DNA of 64,000 bases from GCA-002715885 sp045561575 (lineage in GTDB: Bacteria > Bacteroidota > Bacteroidia > Flavobacteriales > BACL11). How positions within the stretch are numbered: the first letter of the stretch is position 1; every line of letters starts with the position of its first letter. Of the stretch, positions 26,346 to 35,263 are shown piece after piece. The translations under genes and the position numbers were made by a program. The stretch spans positions 1 to 64,000 of the forward strand of contig JBJKXM010000004.1 of the NCBI GenBank assembly GCA_045561575.1, written 5' to 3'. The notes below the pieces were generated by a model that made no database searches, had not been told where the DNA came from, and saw only the letters and a list, made by a program, of their open reading frames with translations.

Positions 26346-27449
26346 ATGAAAAGAGTTAGTTTTTTTCTAACTTTTTCGATCATCTTTTACTCATGTAAAA
26401 AAGACTTAATTATTGTTGAGGGGTGTACTGATCCAATTGCTATAAACTGGGATTCTGGTGCTACATATGAAAATGGAAGCTGCCAGTACGATTCAAACTA
26501 TGTGTACCAACCTACTCCATTTATAATAAATACACCATATGGTTTCCCTGATATGATAATTCCATTTGATAATCCACTTACAGTTGAGGGTGTGGATCTA
26601 GGAAAAAAATTATTCCATGATCCAATTTTAAGTGCTGACAATTCACTCTCTTGTGCTGGGTGCCACATGCAAACAAATTCATTTACAAGCAACACACAAT
26701 ATAGTGTTGGTATTGATAATATAGAGGGTTTTAGAAATGCAAGTGCATTAATTAATTTAGGTTGGAATACATCTTTTAATTGGGATGGGAGTATTAATAC
26801 TCTAGAAGAGCAAGCATTTGAGCCAGTAATAAATCCAATAGAAATGCATGATACCTGGGTAAATGTGGAAAATAAACTAAATAGCGATAGTATTTATCTA
26901 AGTATGTTTAAAAAAGCATTTAATATAGATTATATCGACTCAAACCACGTAGTTAAAGCTATTGCTCAATTTGAAAGAACACTGATATCAGTTAATTCAA
27001 AATACGACAAATGGATTAGACAGGAAATTCAATTAAGCCCATCTGAATTAAATGGCTATGTAATTTTTAACTCTGAAAAAGGAGATTGTTTTCATTGCCA
27101 TGGAACTGAAATGTTCATGGATAATTTATTTCATAATAATGGATTAGACTCAGATAATTTTACTGACTTAGGATTATTTAACATTACTGATAATCCAATG
27201 GACATAGCAAAATTTAAAACCCCAACACTTAGAAATATAGAATTTACCGCCCCGTATATGCATGATGGTAGATTTAGTACGCTTGAGGAAGTTATTGAAC
27301 ATTATAATTCAGGTGGTAATTATTCTGCTACAGTTGATCCATTAATGAAAAAGATAGGTGTTGGCCTGCAATTAACAAATAGTGAAAAACAAGATCTATT
27401 AAATTTTTTAAAAGCTCTAAGTGATTATGACTACCTAAACAGTCCTTAA
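26346..27449 (+). CDS. MbnH-like di-haem cytochrome-c peroxidase lipoprotein
   Basis: 367 residues. Lipobox YSC near residue 16, then a short segment CTDPIAINWDSGATYENGSC typical of Bacteroidota surface proteins. The MauG/CcpA-type di-haem domain follows, with haem sites CAGCH (about 103) and CFHCH (about 253) and family blocks GKKLFHDPILS, RNASALINLGW, PTLRNIEFTAPYMHDGRF and LEEVIEHYNSGG. As part of the MbnP/MbnH pair it probably oxidises a Trp in the MbnP partner; a plain H2O2-reducing peroxidase is the alternative. Confidence 0.9.
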   Translation: MKRVSFFLTFSIIFYSCKKDLIIVEGCTDPIAINWDSGATYENGSCQYDSNYVYQPTPFIINTPYGFPDMIIPFDNPLTVEGVDLGKKLFHDPILSADNSLSCAGCHMQTNSFTSNTQYSVGIDNIEGFRNASALINLGWNTSFNWDGSINTLEEQAFEPVINPIEMHDTWVNVENKLNSDSIYLSMFKKAFNIDYIDSNHVVKAIAQFERTLISVNSKYDKWIRQEIQLSPSELNGYVIFNSEKGDCFHCHGTEMFMDNLFHNNGLDSDNFTDLGLFNITDNPMDIAKFKTPTLRNIEFTAPYMHDGRFSTLEEVIEHYNSGGNYSATVDPLMKKIGVGLQLTNSEKQDLLNFLKALSDYDYLNSP

Positions 27450-27519
27450 AATAATTTTGAATAGATAAGAAATAACTTCAATCAAAAAATAATATATAAC
27501 TTTTTAGTACAAAAAGTTA

Positions 27520-27564
27520 TATATTTGTTAAAATTATATTTGTAGACATTAAAATATATATTTG
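27520..27564 (+). promoter_or_regulatory. Three tandem TATATTTG boxes before the M43 protease gene
   Basis: Identical TATATTTG copies occur at 27520-27527, 27535-27542 and 27557-27564. Each is a perfect -7 match; the last is 18 nt before the ATG at 27583. The 133-nt gap after the MbnH gene holds nothing else I can identify. Confidence 0.5.
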
Positions 27565-27582
27565 CAAACTCAATTAAACTAA

Positions 27583-28890
27583 ATGAAAAACTCAATTACA
27601 ATTCTCCTTCTTTTACTTTCTATTTCAATATATGCTCAAGAAAATAAAAAATGTTTAACATCAGAATTAATTCAAAAGGAACTCGAAATAAACGAAGACT
27701 ATCAAAATCAGATTTATCAAGTTCATAAAGACAATAAAAAATGGTTATCAGAAAATAGTAGAAGTAAAGAAACCATAACAATTCCTATTGTAGTACATGT
27801 AATTTATAGACAATCACATTCAAATCTTGGAATTGGAACTAATATATCAAATGCTCAAATTGAAGATCAAATAAGAATTTTAAATGAAGATTTTAGTAAA
27901 ACAAATAATGAGTTTCCCAACCCACCAAGAAATACATTTGTTAATTATGCAGACAATCCTAACATAAAATTTTGTCTTGCTACAACAGATCCTGACGGGA
28001 ATGCTACAAATGGAATAACAAGAACTATGTCAACAAAAAACAGTTTTAACTACAATACTGAATCAAACGACATGAAAAGAGATAATACTGGAGGAAAAGA
28101 TGGTTGGAATCCAAGTAAATATCTAAATATTTGGGTTTGTGATATTGCAAGTTCTGGAAATTCAATTGTTCTGGGTTATGCATATTTACCTGGATTACAG
28201 TCATGGAATGCTTGGAAAGATGGTCTAGTAGTTGATTTTCAACATTTTGGAACAATTGGAAGTGCTTCTTCTTCGAGTGATGGAAGAACACCTACTCACG
28301 AAATAGGGCATTATCTTGGTTTATACCACACATTTTGTGAAGCATCTGGAGGTGGTTGTTGTGATAATGACAACACATGGGGATCAAATGTTTATGACAC
28401 TCCAGCAACTGATGACGTTTATTTTGGAAGTGTTAATGCAAATACAAATAATAATACTTGTAATGACCTTCTATATGGTTTTAATTCTGACTTACTTGAT
28501 ATGGATGAAAATTTTATGGCTTACTCGAATCATACTTGGATGTTTACTTACGACCAAGTTAGTGAAATGACAGGTACTCTAAATGGATATAGAGCAAGTT
28601 TAAAAAATTCTAATGTATCTGTAAATTGCACTGGTACAGTTTCAAATAAAAATATTGATAACAATTTTAAAATATATCCAAACCCTGCAAAAGATATAAT
28701 TTCCATAGAAACTAATTTTTCTTCTTACACTCTGAAAGTAACAGATATATTAGGTAATACGTTATTGTCAAAAAGCAACTTAAGTTTTAATAACAATATT
28801 GATGTATCTACTCTAAAAAATGGAACATACCTTGTTGAATTAATTTCTGCAGGAAATAGAAGAATTAATAAAATAATTATTAATAATTAG
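27583..28890 (+). CDS. Secreted M43-family zinc metalloprotease with T9SS sorting domain
   Basis: 435 residues. Signal peptide to about residue 18 (SIYAQ). The protease domain carries the zinc motif HEIGHYLGLYH near residues 239-249 and the metzincin Met-turn region MDENFMAYSNH near 306. The C-terminus (about 360-435) is a T9SS sorting domain beginning FKIYPNPAKDI and ending NKIIINN. It belongs to the pappalysin/cytophagalysin group and should be exported through T9SS to degrade extracellular protein. It converges on rluD with 2 nt between the stops. Confidence 0.95.
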   Translation: MKNSITILLLLLSISIYAQENKKCLTSELIQKELEINEDYQNQIYQVHKDNKKWLSENSRSKETITIPIVVHVIYRQSHSNLGIGTNISNAQIEDQIRILNEDFSKTNNEFPNPPRNTFVNYADNPNIKFCLATTDPDGNATNGITRTMSTKNSFNYNTESNDMKRDNTGGKDGWNPSKYLNIWVCDIASSGNSIVLGYAYLPGLQSWNAWKDGLVVDFQHFGTIGSASSSSDGRTPTHEIGHYLGLYHTFCEASGGGCCDNDNTWGSNVYDTPATDDVYFGSVNANTNNNTCNDLLYGFNSDLLDMDENFMAYSNHTWMFTYDQVSEMTGTLNGYRASLKNSNVSVNCTGTVSNKNIDNNFKIYPNPAKDIISIETNFSSYTLKVTDILGNTLLSKSNLSFNNNIDVSTLKNGTYLVELISAGNRRINKIIINN

Positions 28891-28892
28891 TT

Positions 28893-29909
28893 TTATATTT
28901 TTTGATTTTTAGAATAATTTCTCCACTTATAAACTAATTGAGACATATCTTCTGGCAAATCAGACTCAAAGAAAACTAATTTATTAGTTGAGGGATGCTT
29001 AAATTCTAATGATTTTGCGTGTAAAGCCTGCCTAGGGCAAATTTTAAAACAATTTTGAACATACTGTTTATATTTTGAAAAAGTAGTTCCTTTTAAAATA
29101 GCATCTCCCCCATATTCTGCATCATTAAAAAGTGGATGTCCTAAATACTTAAAATGTGCTCTAATTTGATGAGTTCTTCCTGTTTCTAATTTACATTCAA
29201 CCATGGTAACATAACCAAACCTTTCAATCACTTTATAATTTGTTATTGCATGTTTTCCATATTCACCATCTGGAAAAACAGACATAATTTTTCTGTTTTT
29301 TAAACTTCTACCAATATGACCATTAATAGTACCACTATCTTCTTTCACATCTCCCCAAACTAATGCAACATAAAGTCTATCAAGATCTCTTTGCTCAAAT
29401 TTTTTAGAGAGCTTTAGCATACTTTCATCATTTTTTGCAACTACCAAAATTCCAGATGTGTTTTTATCGATTCGATGAACAAGTCCTGGTCTATTTTCAT
29501 CACTTTTATTTGGCAAATTATCAAAATGATATGCCAAAGCATTAACTAGAGTACCATCGTAATTCCCAAAACCAGGATGAACTACCATGCCAGCTTCTTT
29601 ATTTACAATAAGTAGATCTTTATCTTCATACTGAATATTTATTGGAATATTTTGAGGTATTAATTCATTTGTTTGTTTGGGATAGGAATAGACAACACTA
29701 ACTTTATCGCCAGCCTTTACTTTATGACTTGATTTTACTGATTGATTATTAACTAAAATATTACCACTTTGAGCTGCTTTTTGAATTTTATTTCTAGAAG
29801 CATTTTCAATAAAATTCATTAAAAATTTATCAACTCTCAATGGAGTTTGACCACTGCTAGCAGTAAAATCATAATGTTCAAATAAATCAGAATGATTTTC
29901 TACTGACAT
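28893..29909 (-). CDS. rluD: RluD-type pseudouridine synthase
   Basis: 338 residues: N-terminal S4 RNA-binding domain (about 20-80, LRVDKFLMNFIENASRNKIQ), catalytic block HRIDKNTSGILVVAKN with the Asp, and TGRTHQIRAHFKYLGHP. By family it modifies 23S rRNA helix 69. It lies 1 nt downstream of the T9SS protein gene in an operon with the PASTA gene; PASTA-rluD beside ddl is a recurrent Bacteroidota neighbourhood. Confidence 0.94.
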   Translation of the reverse strand: MSVENHSDLFEHYDFTASSGQTPLRVDKFLMNFIENASRNKIQKAAQSGNILVNNQSVKSSHKVKAGDKVSVVYSYPKQTNELIPQNIPINIQYEDKDLLIVNKEAGMVVHPGFGNYDGTLVNALAYHFDNLPNKSDENRPGLVHRIDKNTSGILVVAKNDESMLKLSKKFEQRDLDRLYVALVWGDVKEDSGTINGHIGRSLKNRKIMSVFPDGEYGKHAITNYKVIERFGYVTMVECKLETGRTHQIRAHFKYLGHPLFNDAEYGGDAILKGTTFSKYKQYVQNCFKICPRQALHAKSLEFKHPSTNKLVFFESDLPEDMSQLVYKWRNYSKNQKI

Positions 29910-29910
29910 C

Positions 29911-31692
29911 TTATTTAATTATTATCTTTTTACTAATTATCTCATCTTCATATTTAATTCTCAAAATGTATATTCCTTTGTTTAAATGTGAAAGGTTAAT
30001 TTTTGAAGAATTAGAAAAAATATCTTTGAAATAAACTTGTTTTCCTGCAATATCAAACAGAGAAATTCTATCAAAAACAGTAGAGGATTCTACAATTATA
30101 TAATCGTTTGAAGGGTTAGGATATACTAAGATATTATTATTAAAATATTGAGTATTTAATGAGATTGCTTTAGATGAAACAATTGGTCTTATCATCCATG
30201 ATCCATTATATTGAGAATTACCCCAACTTCCTCCAACATTATAAAACATATATTGATTTGCAGAATTGTTTCTATCAAGACCAATATTTAGCATATCGTT
30301 GGTGTTTTGCTGCCACCCAACGTAAAACACATTAGTTAATTGAAATAATGAATCTAAGTAATAAAAATGAAAATTATTATTTGAAGTATGTTTAGGATAT
30401 TCAGATTTTTGGTATAAAATATTTCCTGGGACTCCATTATTATCATCCCATATCGTAAGTAAAAAACTTATTTGATTAACAGAATCTAACATTTGAGGAA
30501 AGTAAATCTGAACAGCTCTTAATGTATCTGGCCTATTTAATTTAAACTGATATGCACCCATAGCACCAACAACATTTATGCCATATGCAGATTCAACTGA
30601 ACCATCATCATAAGAAAAATGAGAGTAAAATTTCTGTTCTCTTATCAGTGTATCGTTTCCCTTATAATCGTTAGAACCTGTTCCAATAATATGTTCTATA
30701 ACAAATTCACAACTATCTTGATTATTTGATGGAAACACATTATTATTTATTGAAATTGGCGGATTTTCAAAAACAAAATTTCCAACTGAATCATAATCAA
30801 AAACAGTAATATTTCTACTAATACCGAGAGAAGGATAATGATCAATAATTAAGCTATTTTCATAGACATTGTATTGGTAATCTACGTTAATGCTTGCTTG
30901 ATTATTTCTAAGTAAAATATTTAAGGTATCATTAATTTCATCATTAATATTATCCCTAAAATGAGTCCATGGCATTTCATTATATCGCTTTAAAAACGAA
31001 GGAGCCTCATAAACAAAAGAAACATCATTCAAATTAGATGTATCAGAAGGTATAAAAAAGTTGTCTAATTTGATGTAGTCTAAATGCCAATGATCAAAAT
31101 TACCAGAAAGTGTGGCGTAATTTTTAAACCTGAATTGAAATGAATTGTGTAAAAAAACTGGATCATAAATTAACAAAACAACTTTTTTAAATTCATGTAA
31201 AGAATTTCCTGAAACAGACCATACTCTATTCCAAGATTTTACTCCTGAAGAATCAGATAAAAACTCAAGAACTAAAGAATCTTCAACTTGTGGATTATCT
31301 CCATATCCTTGAGGTTGATAGTAAAAAAGTAAAAAGGCAGTATCAGAACTGCTTAGATCTATTTCTTGAGACAAAAGTTCATCAGCTAAGCCGCTATTAT
31401 TGGTCATATTAATATCGTATGCATATCCACTAGAATCGAGACCATCAAAAGTAACCACACCTAAAGTTGGAGGGTTTAATGGGTAATTAGAATTTATATA
31501 TGTACTCTTACCAATCCAATTAGTTGAACTTCTATCATATAAAGAAAAATCATCAAAGAACGGAAGTAAGATAGAAGATTTGTTTTTTAAAAAAAGATTT
31601 TTATCATTTCTAGGATTTGATAAAAGAGGAGTTATGTATTCTTGAGCAAAAGCAGTTGAGCAAATAAAAATTAGAATAAGAAAATATTTCAT
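29911..31692 (-). CDS. Large secreted protein with T9SS sorting domain
   Basis: 593 residues. Signal peptide to about residue 16 (STAFAQ). The body is beta-rich and resembles surface proteins with jelly-roll domains; a conserved segment is WNRVWSVSGN and DHWHLDYIKLDN at about 155-215. The C-terminus from about 520 (NILVYPNPSNDYI ... KKIIIK) is a T9SS sorting domain. Function unknown. Its ATG overlaps the PASTA stop by 1 nt (TAATG), so it is translationally coupled to a probable cell-wall-sensing gene. Confidence 0.85.
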   Translation of the reverse strand: MKYFLILIFICSTAFAQEYITPLLSNPRNDKNLFLKNKSSILLPFFDDFSLYDRSSTNWIGKSTYINSNYPLNPPTLGVVTFDGLDSSGYAYDINMTNNSGLADELLSQEIDLSSSDTAFLLFYYQPQGYGDNPQVEDSLVLEFLSDSSGVKSWNRVWSVSGNSLHEFKKVVLLIYDPVFLHNSFQFRFKNYATLSGNFDHWHLDYIKLDNFFIPSDTSNLNDVSFVYEAPSFLKRYNEMPWTHFRDNINDEINDTLNILLRNNQASINVDYQYNVYENSLIIDHYPSLGISRNITVFDYDSVGNFVFENPPISINNNVFPSNNQDSCEFVIEHIIGTGSNDYKGNDTLIREQKFYSHFSYDDGSVESAYGINVVGAMGAYQFKLNRPDTLRAVQIYFPQMLDSVNQISFLLTIWDDNNGVPGNILYQKSEYPKHTSNNNFHFYYLDSLFQLTNVFYVGWQQNTNDMLNIGLDRNNSANQYMFYNVGGSWGNSQYNGSWMIRPIVSSKAISLNTQYFNNNILVYPNPSNDYIIVESSTVFDRISLFDIAGKQVYFKDIFSNSSKINLSHLNKGIYILRIKYEDEIISKKIIIK

Positions 31693-32543
31693 TATTGATT
31701 TTTATTTTCAGGATTTTTGAAGAAAATATCAATGGTAGATCCAAGTTTTAATTGATTTTGACTATCATAGGGAGGTGTTTGCTTATAAATTACAGCATTT
31801 GCTGTATCTGCACAAGATTCATCATAAAATTCAGTTCCTATGTTTAAAGACGAGGTTTTAAGAACAATATGTGCTGCCACTCTGTTTAAACCAATCAAAT
31901 CAGGGACAACTACATACTCATCACTTAAACCTCTTCCAACAACTAGATTCACAATAGTTCCTTTAAGAATTTCTTGACCAGCAACAATACTAATACCATT
32001 AACATTAAAGTCTAAAATTTTATTAGTGGCGATATCAGATTTATATTCTAATTTCCCAACTATTAATCCTACAATTTCTATTTTTCTTAAAGCTTGTCTT
32101 AAAGTTAAATCATAAACATCAGGAAAATTCACTATGCTTGTGTTTGTTTCTGTAACAGTGAGATATATCCTTCTCTTCTTTTTTACTTTACTATTTGCTT
32201 TAGGTTCTTGATTAATAACAATTCCTTTTGGTTGATTTAAATCTGAAATAGAATCAATGATAACATATCTTAAATTATTTGCTTCAGAAATAGAATCTAA
32301 TTGATTTAAATTAAATCCATAATAATCAGGAACAGAAATATATCTATCATGTAAAGTATAAATATCAAGAAATTTAAGATAAAGGAAAAACAATAATGGT
32401 AAGGTAATAGATGCAATAACAAAGTTTTTTAAAATAGATTTATCCTTAAAAAAAGAAAATGATGATTTAAACTCATTTTTTGAGTCCTGAGATTCATTAT
32501 TATGAATTTCATCTTCAATATTATAATTTTCTGAATTTTCCAT
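31692..32543 (-). CDS. PASTA-domain membrane protein
   Basis: About 283 residues from the ATG at 32543 (MENSENYN); an in-frame TTG 9 nt upstream is less likely. An acidic cytoplasmic N-terminus, one transmembrane helix (about 45-65, ASITLPLLFFLYLKFL) and three PASTA repeats follow: SVPDYYGFNLNQL, NFPDVYDLTLRQAL and VVPDLIGLNRVAAH. PASTA domains bind peptidoglycan stem peptides; here they are not joined to a kinase or PBP domain. It is divergent from ddl and heads the operon with the T9SS protein and rluD. Confidence 0.92.
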   Translation of the reverse strand: MENSENYNIEDEIHNNESQDSKNEFKSSFSFFKDKSILKNFVIASITLPLLFFLYLKFLDIYTLHDRYISVPDYYGFNLNQLDSISEANNLRYVIIDSISDLNQPKGIVINQEPKANSKVKKKRRIYLTVTETNTSIVNFPDVYDLTLRQALRKIEIVGLIVGKLEYKSDIATNKILDFNVNGISIVAGQEILKGTIVNLVVGRGLSDEYVVVPDLIGLNRVAAHIVLKTSSLNIGTEFYDESCADTANAVIYKQTPPYDSQNQLKLGSTIDIFFKNPENKNQ

Positions 32544-32566
32544 TATTATCAAAACAAAAGTAATTA

Positions 32567-32574
32567 CAAAAATA
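32567..32574 (-). promoter_or_regulatory. -7 box TATTTTTG for the PASTA operon
   Basis: Minus-strand perfect TAnnTTTG match ending 23 nt before the ATG at 32543. Confidence 0.5.
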
Positions 32575-32612
32575 CTATTATAATTAATTTTAATGTAAAC
32601 AATAAAAACATA

Positions 32613-32620
32613 TATATTTG
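32613..32620 (+). promoter_or_regulatory. -7 box TATATTTG for ddl
   Basis: Perfect TAnnTTTG match 10 nt before the ddl ATG at 32631, predicting a leader of only a few nucleotides. Confidence 0.5.
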
Positions 32621-32630
32621 TTATAACTAT

Positions 32631-33584
32631 ATGAAAAATATTGCAATAATAACAGGAGGAGATTCAGCTGAATACGATATTTCACTCTTAAGTGCTGAAA
32701 CAGTTTTAAAAAATCTAGACAGAACAAAATACAATCCTTTTTTAATTGAAATAAAAGACAATAATTGGAAAATTAAGATCGATAATGAATTCTTTACAAT
32801 TAATAAAAATCTTAAAATTACAATAGAAAACAAAGAAGTACAGTTTAAAGATGTTTTTATGGCGTTGCATGGACCTCCAGCAGAAAATGGAGATCTTCAA
32901 ATCTTATTTGAAAAAAACAATATAAACTTTACTTGTTGTAGCTCAGAAGTATCAAGATTGACATTTAATAAATATGCATGTAATAAAGTTTTAAAAGAAT
33001 TAGAATATAATATAGCGAATTCAATAATCCTTGAAAAGGACAACTATCAAATAGATAACATAATTAATAAATTTAAATTTCCTTTTATAGTTAAACCAAA
33101 CCAAGCAGGTTCTAGTAATGGAATAAGTTTAGTAAAAAAAGATAAAGAAATTGAAAATGCACTAAGTATGGCCTTCTCTCATGACAATGAAGTAATTGTT
33201 GAAGAATATATTAATGGTACTGAAGTTAGTTGTGGAGTATTTAAAATCAAAAATGAAATTATTGTATTGCCTATAACTGAAATTGTTAGCGAAAATGAAA
33301 TATTTGATTATGATGCAAAATACAATAATAAATCTCAAGAAATCACACCAGCTAGAATTAGTAATTTGGAATCAAATCTGATACAAAACAACACAAAAAA
33401 CATATATAAAGACATGAACTTAAGAGGACTTTGTAGAATTGATTATATAATCTCTAACTGCCAACCTTTTGTAATAGAAATAAATACAATTCCAGGATTG
33501 TCTGAAAAAAGTATTTTACCTCAACAATTACAAAAAGCAGGTTATAATTTGAAAGAAGTTTTTACAATCTGTCTAGAAAATTAG
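32631..33584 (+). CDS. ddl: D-alanine--D-alanine ligase
   Basis: 317 residues, an ATP-grasp Ddl: ITGGDSAEYDISLLSA, FMALHGPPAENGDLQ, FIVKPNQAGSSNGISLV, VEEYINGTEVSCGV, and the C-terminal EINTIPGLSEKSILPQQ. It makes the D-Ala-D-Ala end of the peptidoglycan stem. It is divergent from the PASTA operon. The segment GPPAENGDLQ varies from the more common GxxGEDGxIQ loop. Confidence 0.95.
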   Translation: MKNIAIITGGDSAEYDISLLSAETVLKNLDRTKYNPFLIEIKDNNWKIKIDNEFFTINKNLKITIENKEVQFKDVFMALHGPPAENGDLQILFEKNNINFTCCSSEVSRLTFNKYACNKVLKELEYNIANSIILEKDNYQIDNIINKFKFPFIVKPNQAGSSNGISLVKKDKEIENALSMAFSHDNEVIVEEYINGTEVSCGVFKIKNEIIVLPITEIVSENEIFDYDAKYNNKSQEITPARISNLESNLIQNNTKNIYKDMNLRGLCRIDYIISNCQPFVIEINTIPGLSEKSILPQQLQKAGYNLKEVFTICLEN

Positions 33585-33617
33585 TTTTTTATATAATATA
33601 TTTACAAAAAATTTAAG

Positions 33618-34193
33618 ATGAGTAAAACAAAAAATGAGGAAAGGCTAGAAATTGTAAACAAAAGATTAGCCGAAATAAATGATAAAGATGTTTTTCCTAA
33701 AAAAGAAAAAATTGAAGAAAATATCATTCATGAAGCTCCAGTAAATAGTTCATCTCCAAATAAATCATCAAAAAAAATCAAAACTTATTTGTTAAGAATT
33801 AGTATTGTAGTTATTGCATTTTTTGTCTTGAAATTTATTATGGATTCAGATATAATTGATGCTAAATCATCTATAAATAAAGATAAAGAAAATGTTGAAG
33901 TAGAAGTTAATGTTCCTGCAAAAGAAAAAATATTAAAATATAGTTTTGGTTTTAATCAAGATGAACACATAATAATCTTTGGAAAGTATCAAACAGAAGA
34001 AGAAACACTAAAGGAAAAAGAAATATTTAGCAATAAGTTCGTAGAATTTCCTGTTAGTCACTTTTATCTTCCCGACAATTCAAATTCAACAGAAAAAGTA
34101 TATCAATTGTACTTAGGACCAATAAAAGGAAAAGCAAATGCAAAACAATGGTCTAAATTAATTGAAGTTGAAAATATTCTTCTTAGCTATTAA
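33618..34193 (+). CDS. Single-pass membrane protein of unknown function
   Basis: 191 residues: a charged cytoplasmic region (1-55), one transmembrane helix (about 58-77, YLLRISIVVIAFFVLKFIM), a Lys/Glu linker, and a C-terminal domain of about 85 residues with YSFGFNQDEHIIIFGKYQTEEE and YQLYLGPIKGKANAKQWSKL. The last part vaguely resembles a SPOR-type fold. It starts 33 nt after ddl and converges on the FemAB-like gene with 4 nt overlap. A cell-wall role is suggested by neighbours only. Confidence 0.65.
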   Translation: MSKTKNEERLEIVNKRLAEINDKDVFPKKEKIEENIIHEAPVNSSSPNKSSKKIKTYLLRISIVVIAFFVLKFIMDSDIIDAKSSINKDKENVEVEVNVPAKEKILKYSFGFNQDEHIIIFGKYQTEEETLKEKEIFSNKFVEFPVSHFYLPDNSNSTEKVYQLYLGPIKGKANAKQWSKLIEVENILLSY

Positions 34194-35263
34194 TTTCCTT
34201 TCTTAAAAGGGAATCTTTGAATCCAACTTTTAGGCTTTAGTTTTTTTAAAAAAGGTGCTAGAAAAAAGCTCATCAATTTATTGTTTATTTTTAGATAAAT
34301 ATGTGACTTTTTGGGAATTGCCCCAAAATTACTTTTAAATTCATTTGCTGTTCTACCAAAAATTAAATTCTTCTTTTTCTTTAGAATAGTATTTTTTATA
34401 GCTTCACATAGAATTCTCTCATAAAGGGCAAATTTTTTGTTTAAACTATAATCTAATCCAACAAAATATGAATAATGATCATCTAAATGAGAAAACTCAG
34501 ACGAAAAAGAAACAAGCTTACTTTCAAAAAAATAACCATAAACTTTAAATGTTGGAAATTTTAATAAAAGATCGTTAAAAATATTAGTATTAAATCTAGT
34601 TCCTTGAAAAATTTCTTTTGAAATAACATTATTAAATAAAGCTTGAAGATCTTCTTTATACATCTCCAAATCTGAAACAGTTAGCTCCCTTATTAATATA
34701 TCATGACTTTTTCTAAATATTGAATTAATTCTTTTACGATATTTAGTTGATAATGCATTTGAATAATCATCAAAACAATTCCAGTTTGATGAAATTGGCA
34801 AATACATCTCCTCCTCTATTTCAATCTTAATGTATTCATTAGTTTTATCTTTATTTTTATCATTTTCAAATAACAAATCAGCAACGACTATAAAATCTGA
34901 AACTTTATATTCTTCTACTTTTGAAATAATTTCATTTAAACTAAAATTATCATTTAAATCAAAAGATTTTACATTAGTTAAGAATGAATTTGATAAAAAG
35001 AAAAAATTAAACCTGAATAATCTTAAAAAAGTAATAAAAAAAATATTTTTAGAGAAATTTACTAAACCTTTTACTCTAATATTAAAAATATTTCCATAAA
35101 ACCTATTTCTTCCCTCACAGATAAAGATATGATCAATTTGATTATGGTATTTAGAAAAAAAATTTAAAAAATTATAATTGATAAATAAATTATCTTGTTT
35201 GAAATATTTTACCCAAGTATTCTTATCTAAAGTAGAAAAATCATTATAGACCTTTATACTCAT
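34190..35263 (-). CDS. FemAB/BioF2-like GNAT-fold acyltransferase
   Basis: 357 residues. The signature STKYRKRINSIFRKS near 165-180 and the C-terminal LIFGRTANEFKSNFGAIPKKSHIYL match the GNAT/FemAB-like acyltransferase group (PF13480-type), which attaches amino-acyl or acyl groups to cell-wall precursors or other small molecules. The acceptor is unknown. It overlaps the metallophosphoesterase gene by 1 nt. Confidence 0.7.
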   Translation of the reverse strand: MSIKVYNDFSTLDKNTWVKYFKQDNLFINYNFLNFFSKYHNQIDHIFICEGRNRFYGNIFNIRVKGLVNFSKNIFFITFLRLFRFNFFFLSNSFLTNVKSFDLNDNFSLNEIISKVEEYKVSDFIVVADLLFENDKNKDKTNEYIKIEIEEEMYLPISSNWNCFDDYSNALSTKYRKRINSIFRKSHDILIRELTVSDLEMYKEDLQALFNNVISKEIFQGTRFNTNIFNDLLLKFPTFKVYGYFFESKLVSFSSEFSHLDDHYSYFVGLDYSLNKKFALYERILCEAIKNTILKKKKNLIFGRTANEFKSNFGAIPKKSHIYLKINNKLMSFFLAPFLKKLKPKSWIQRFPFKKGN

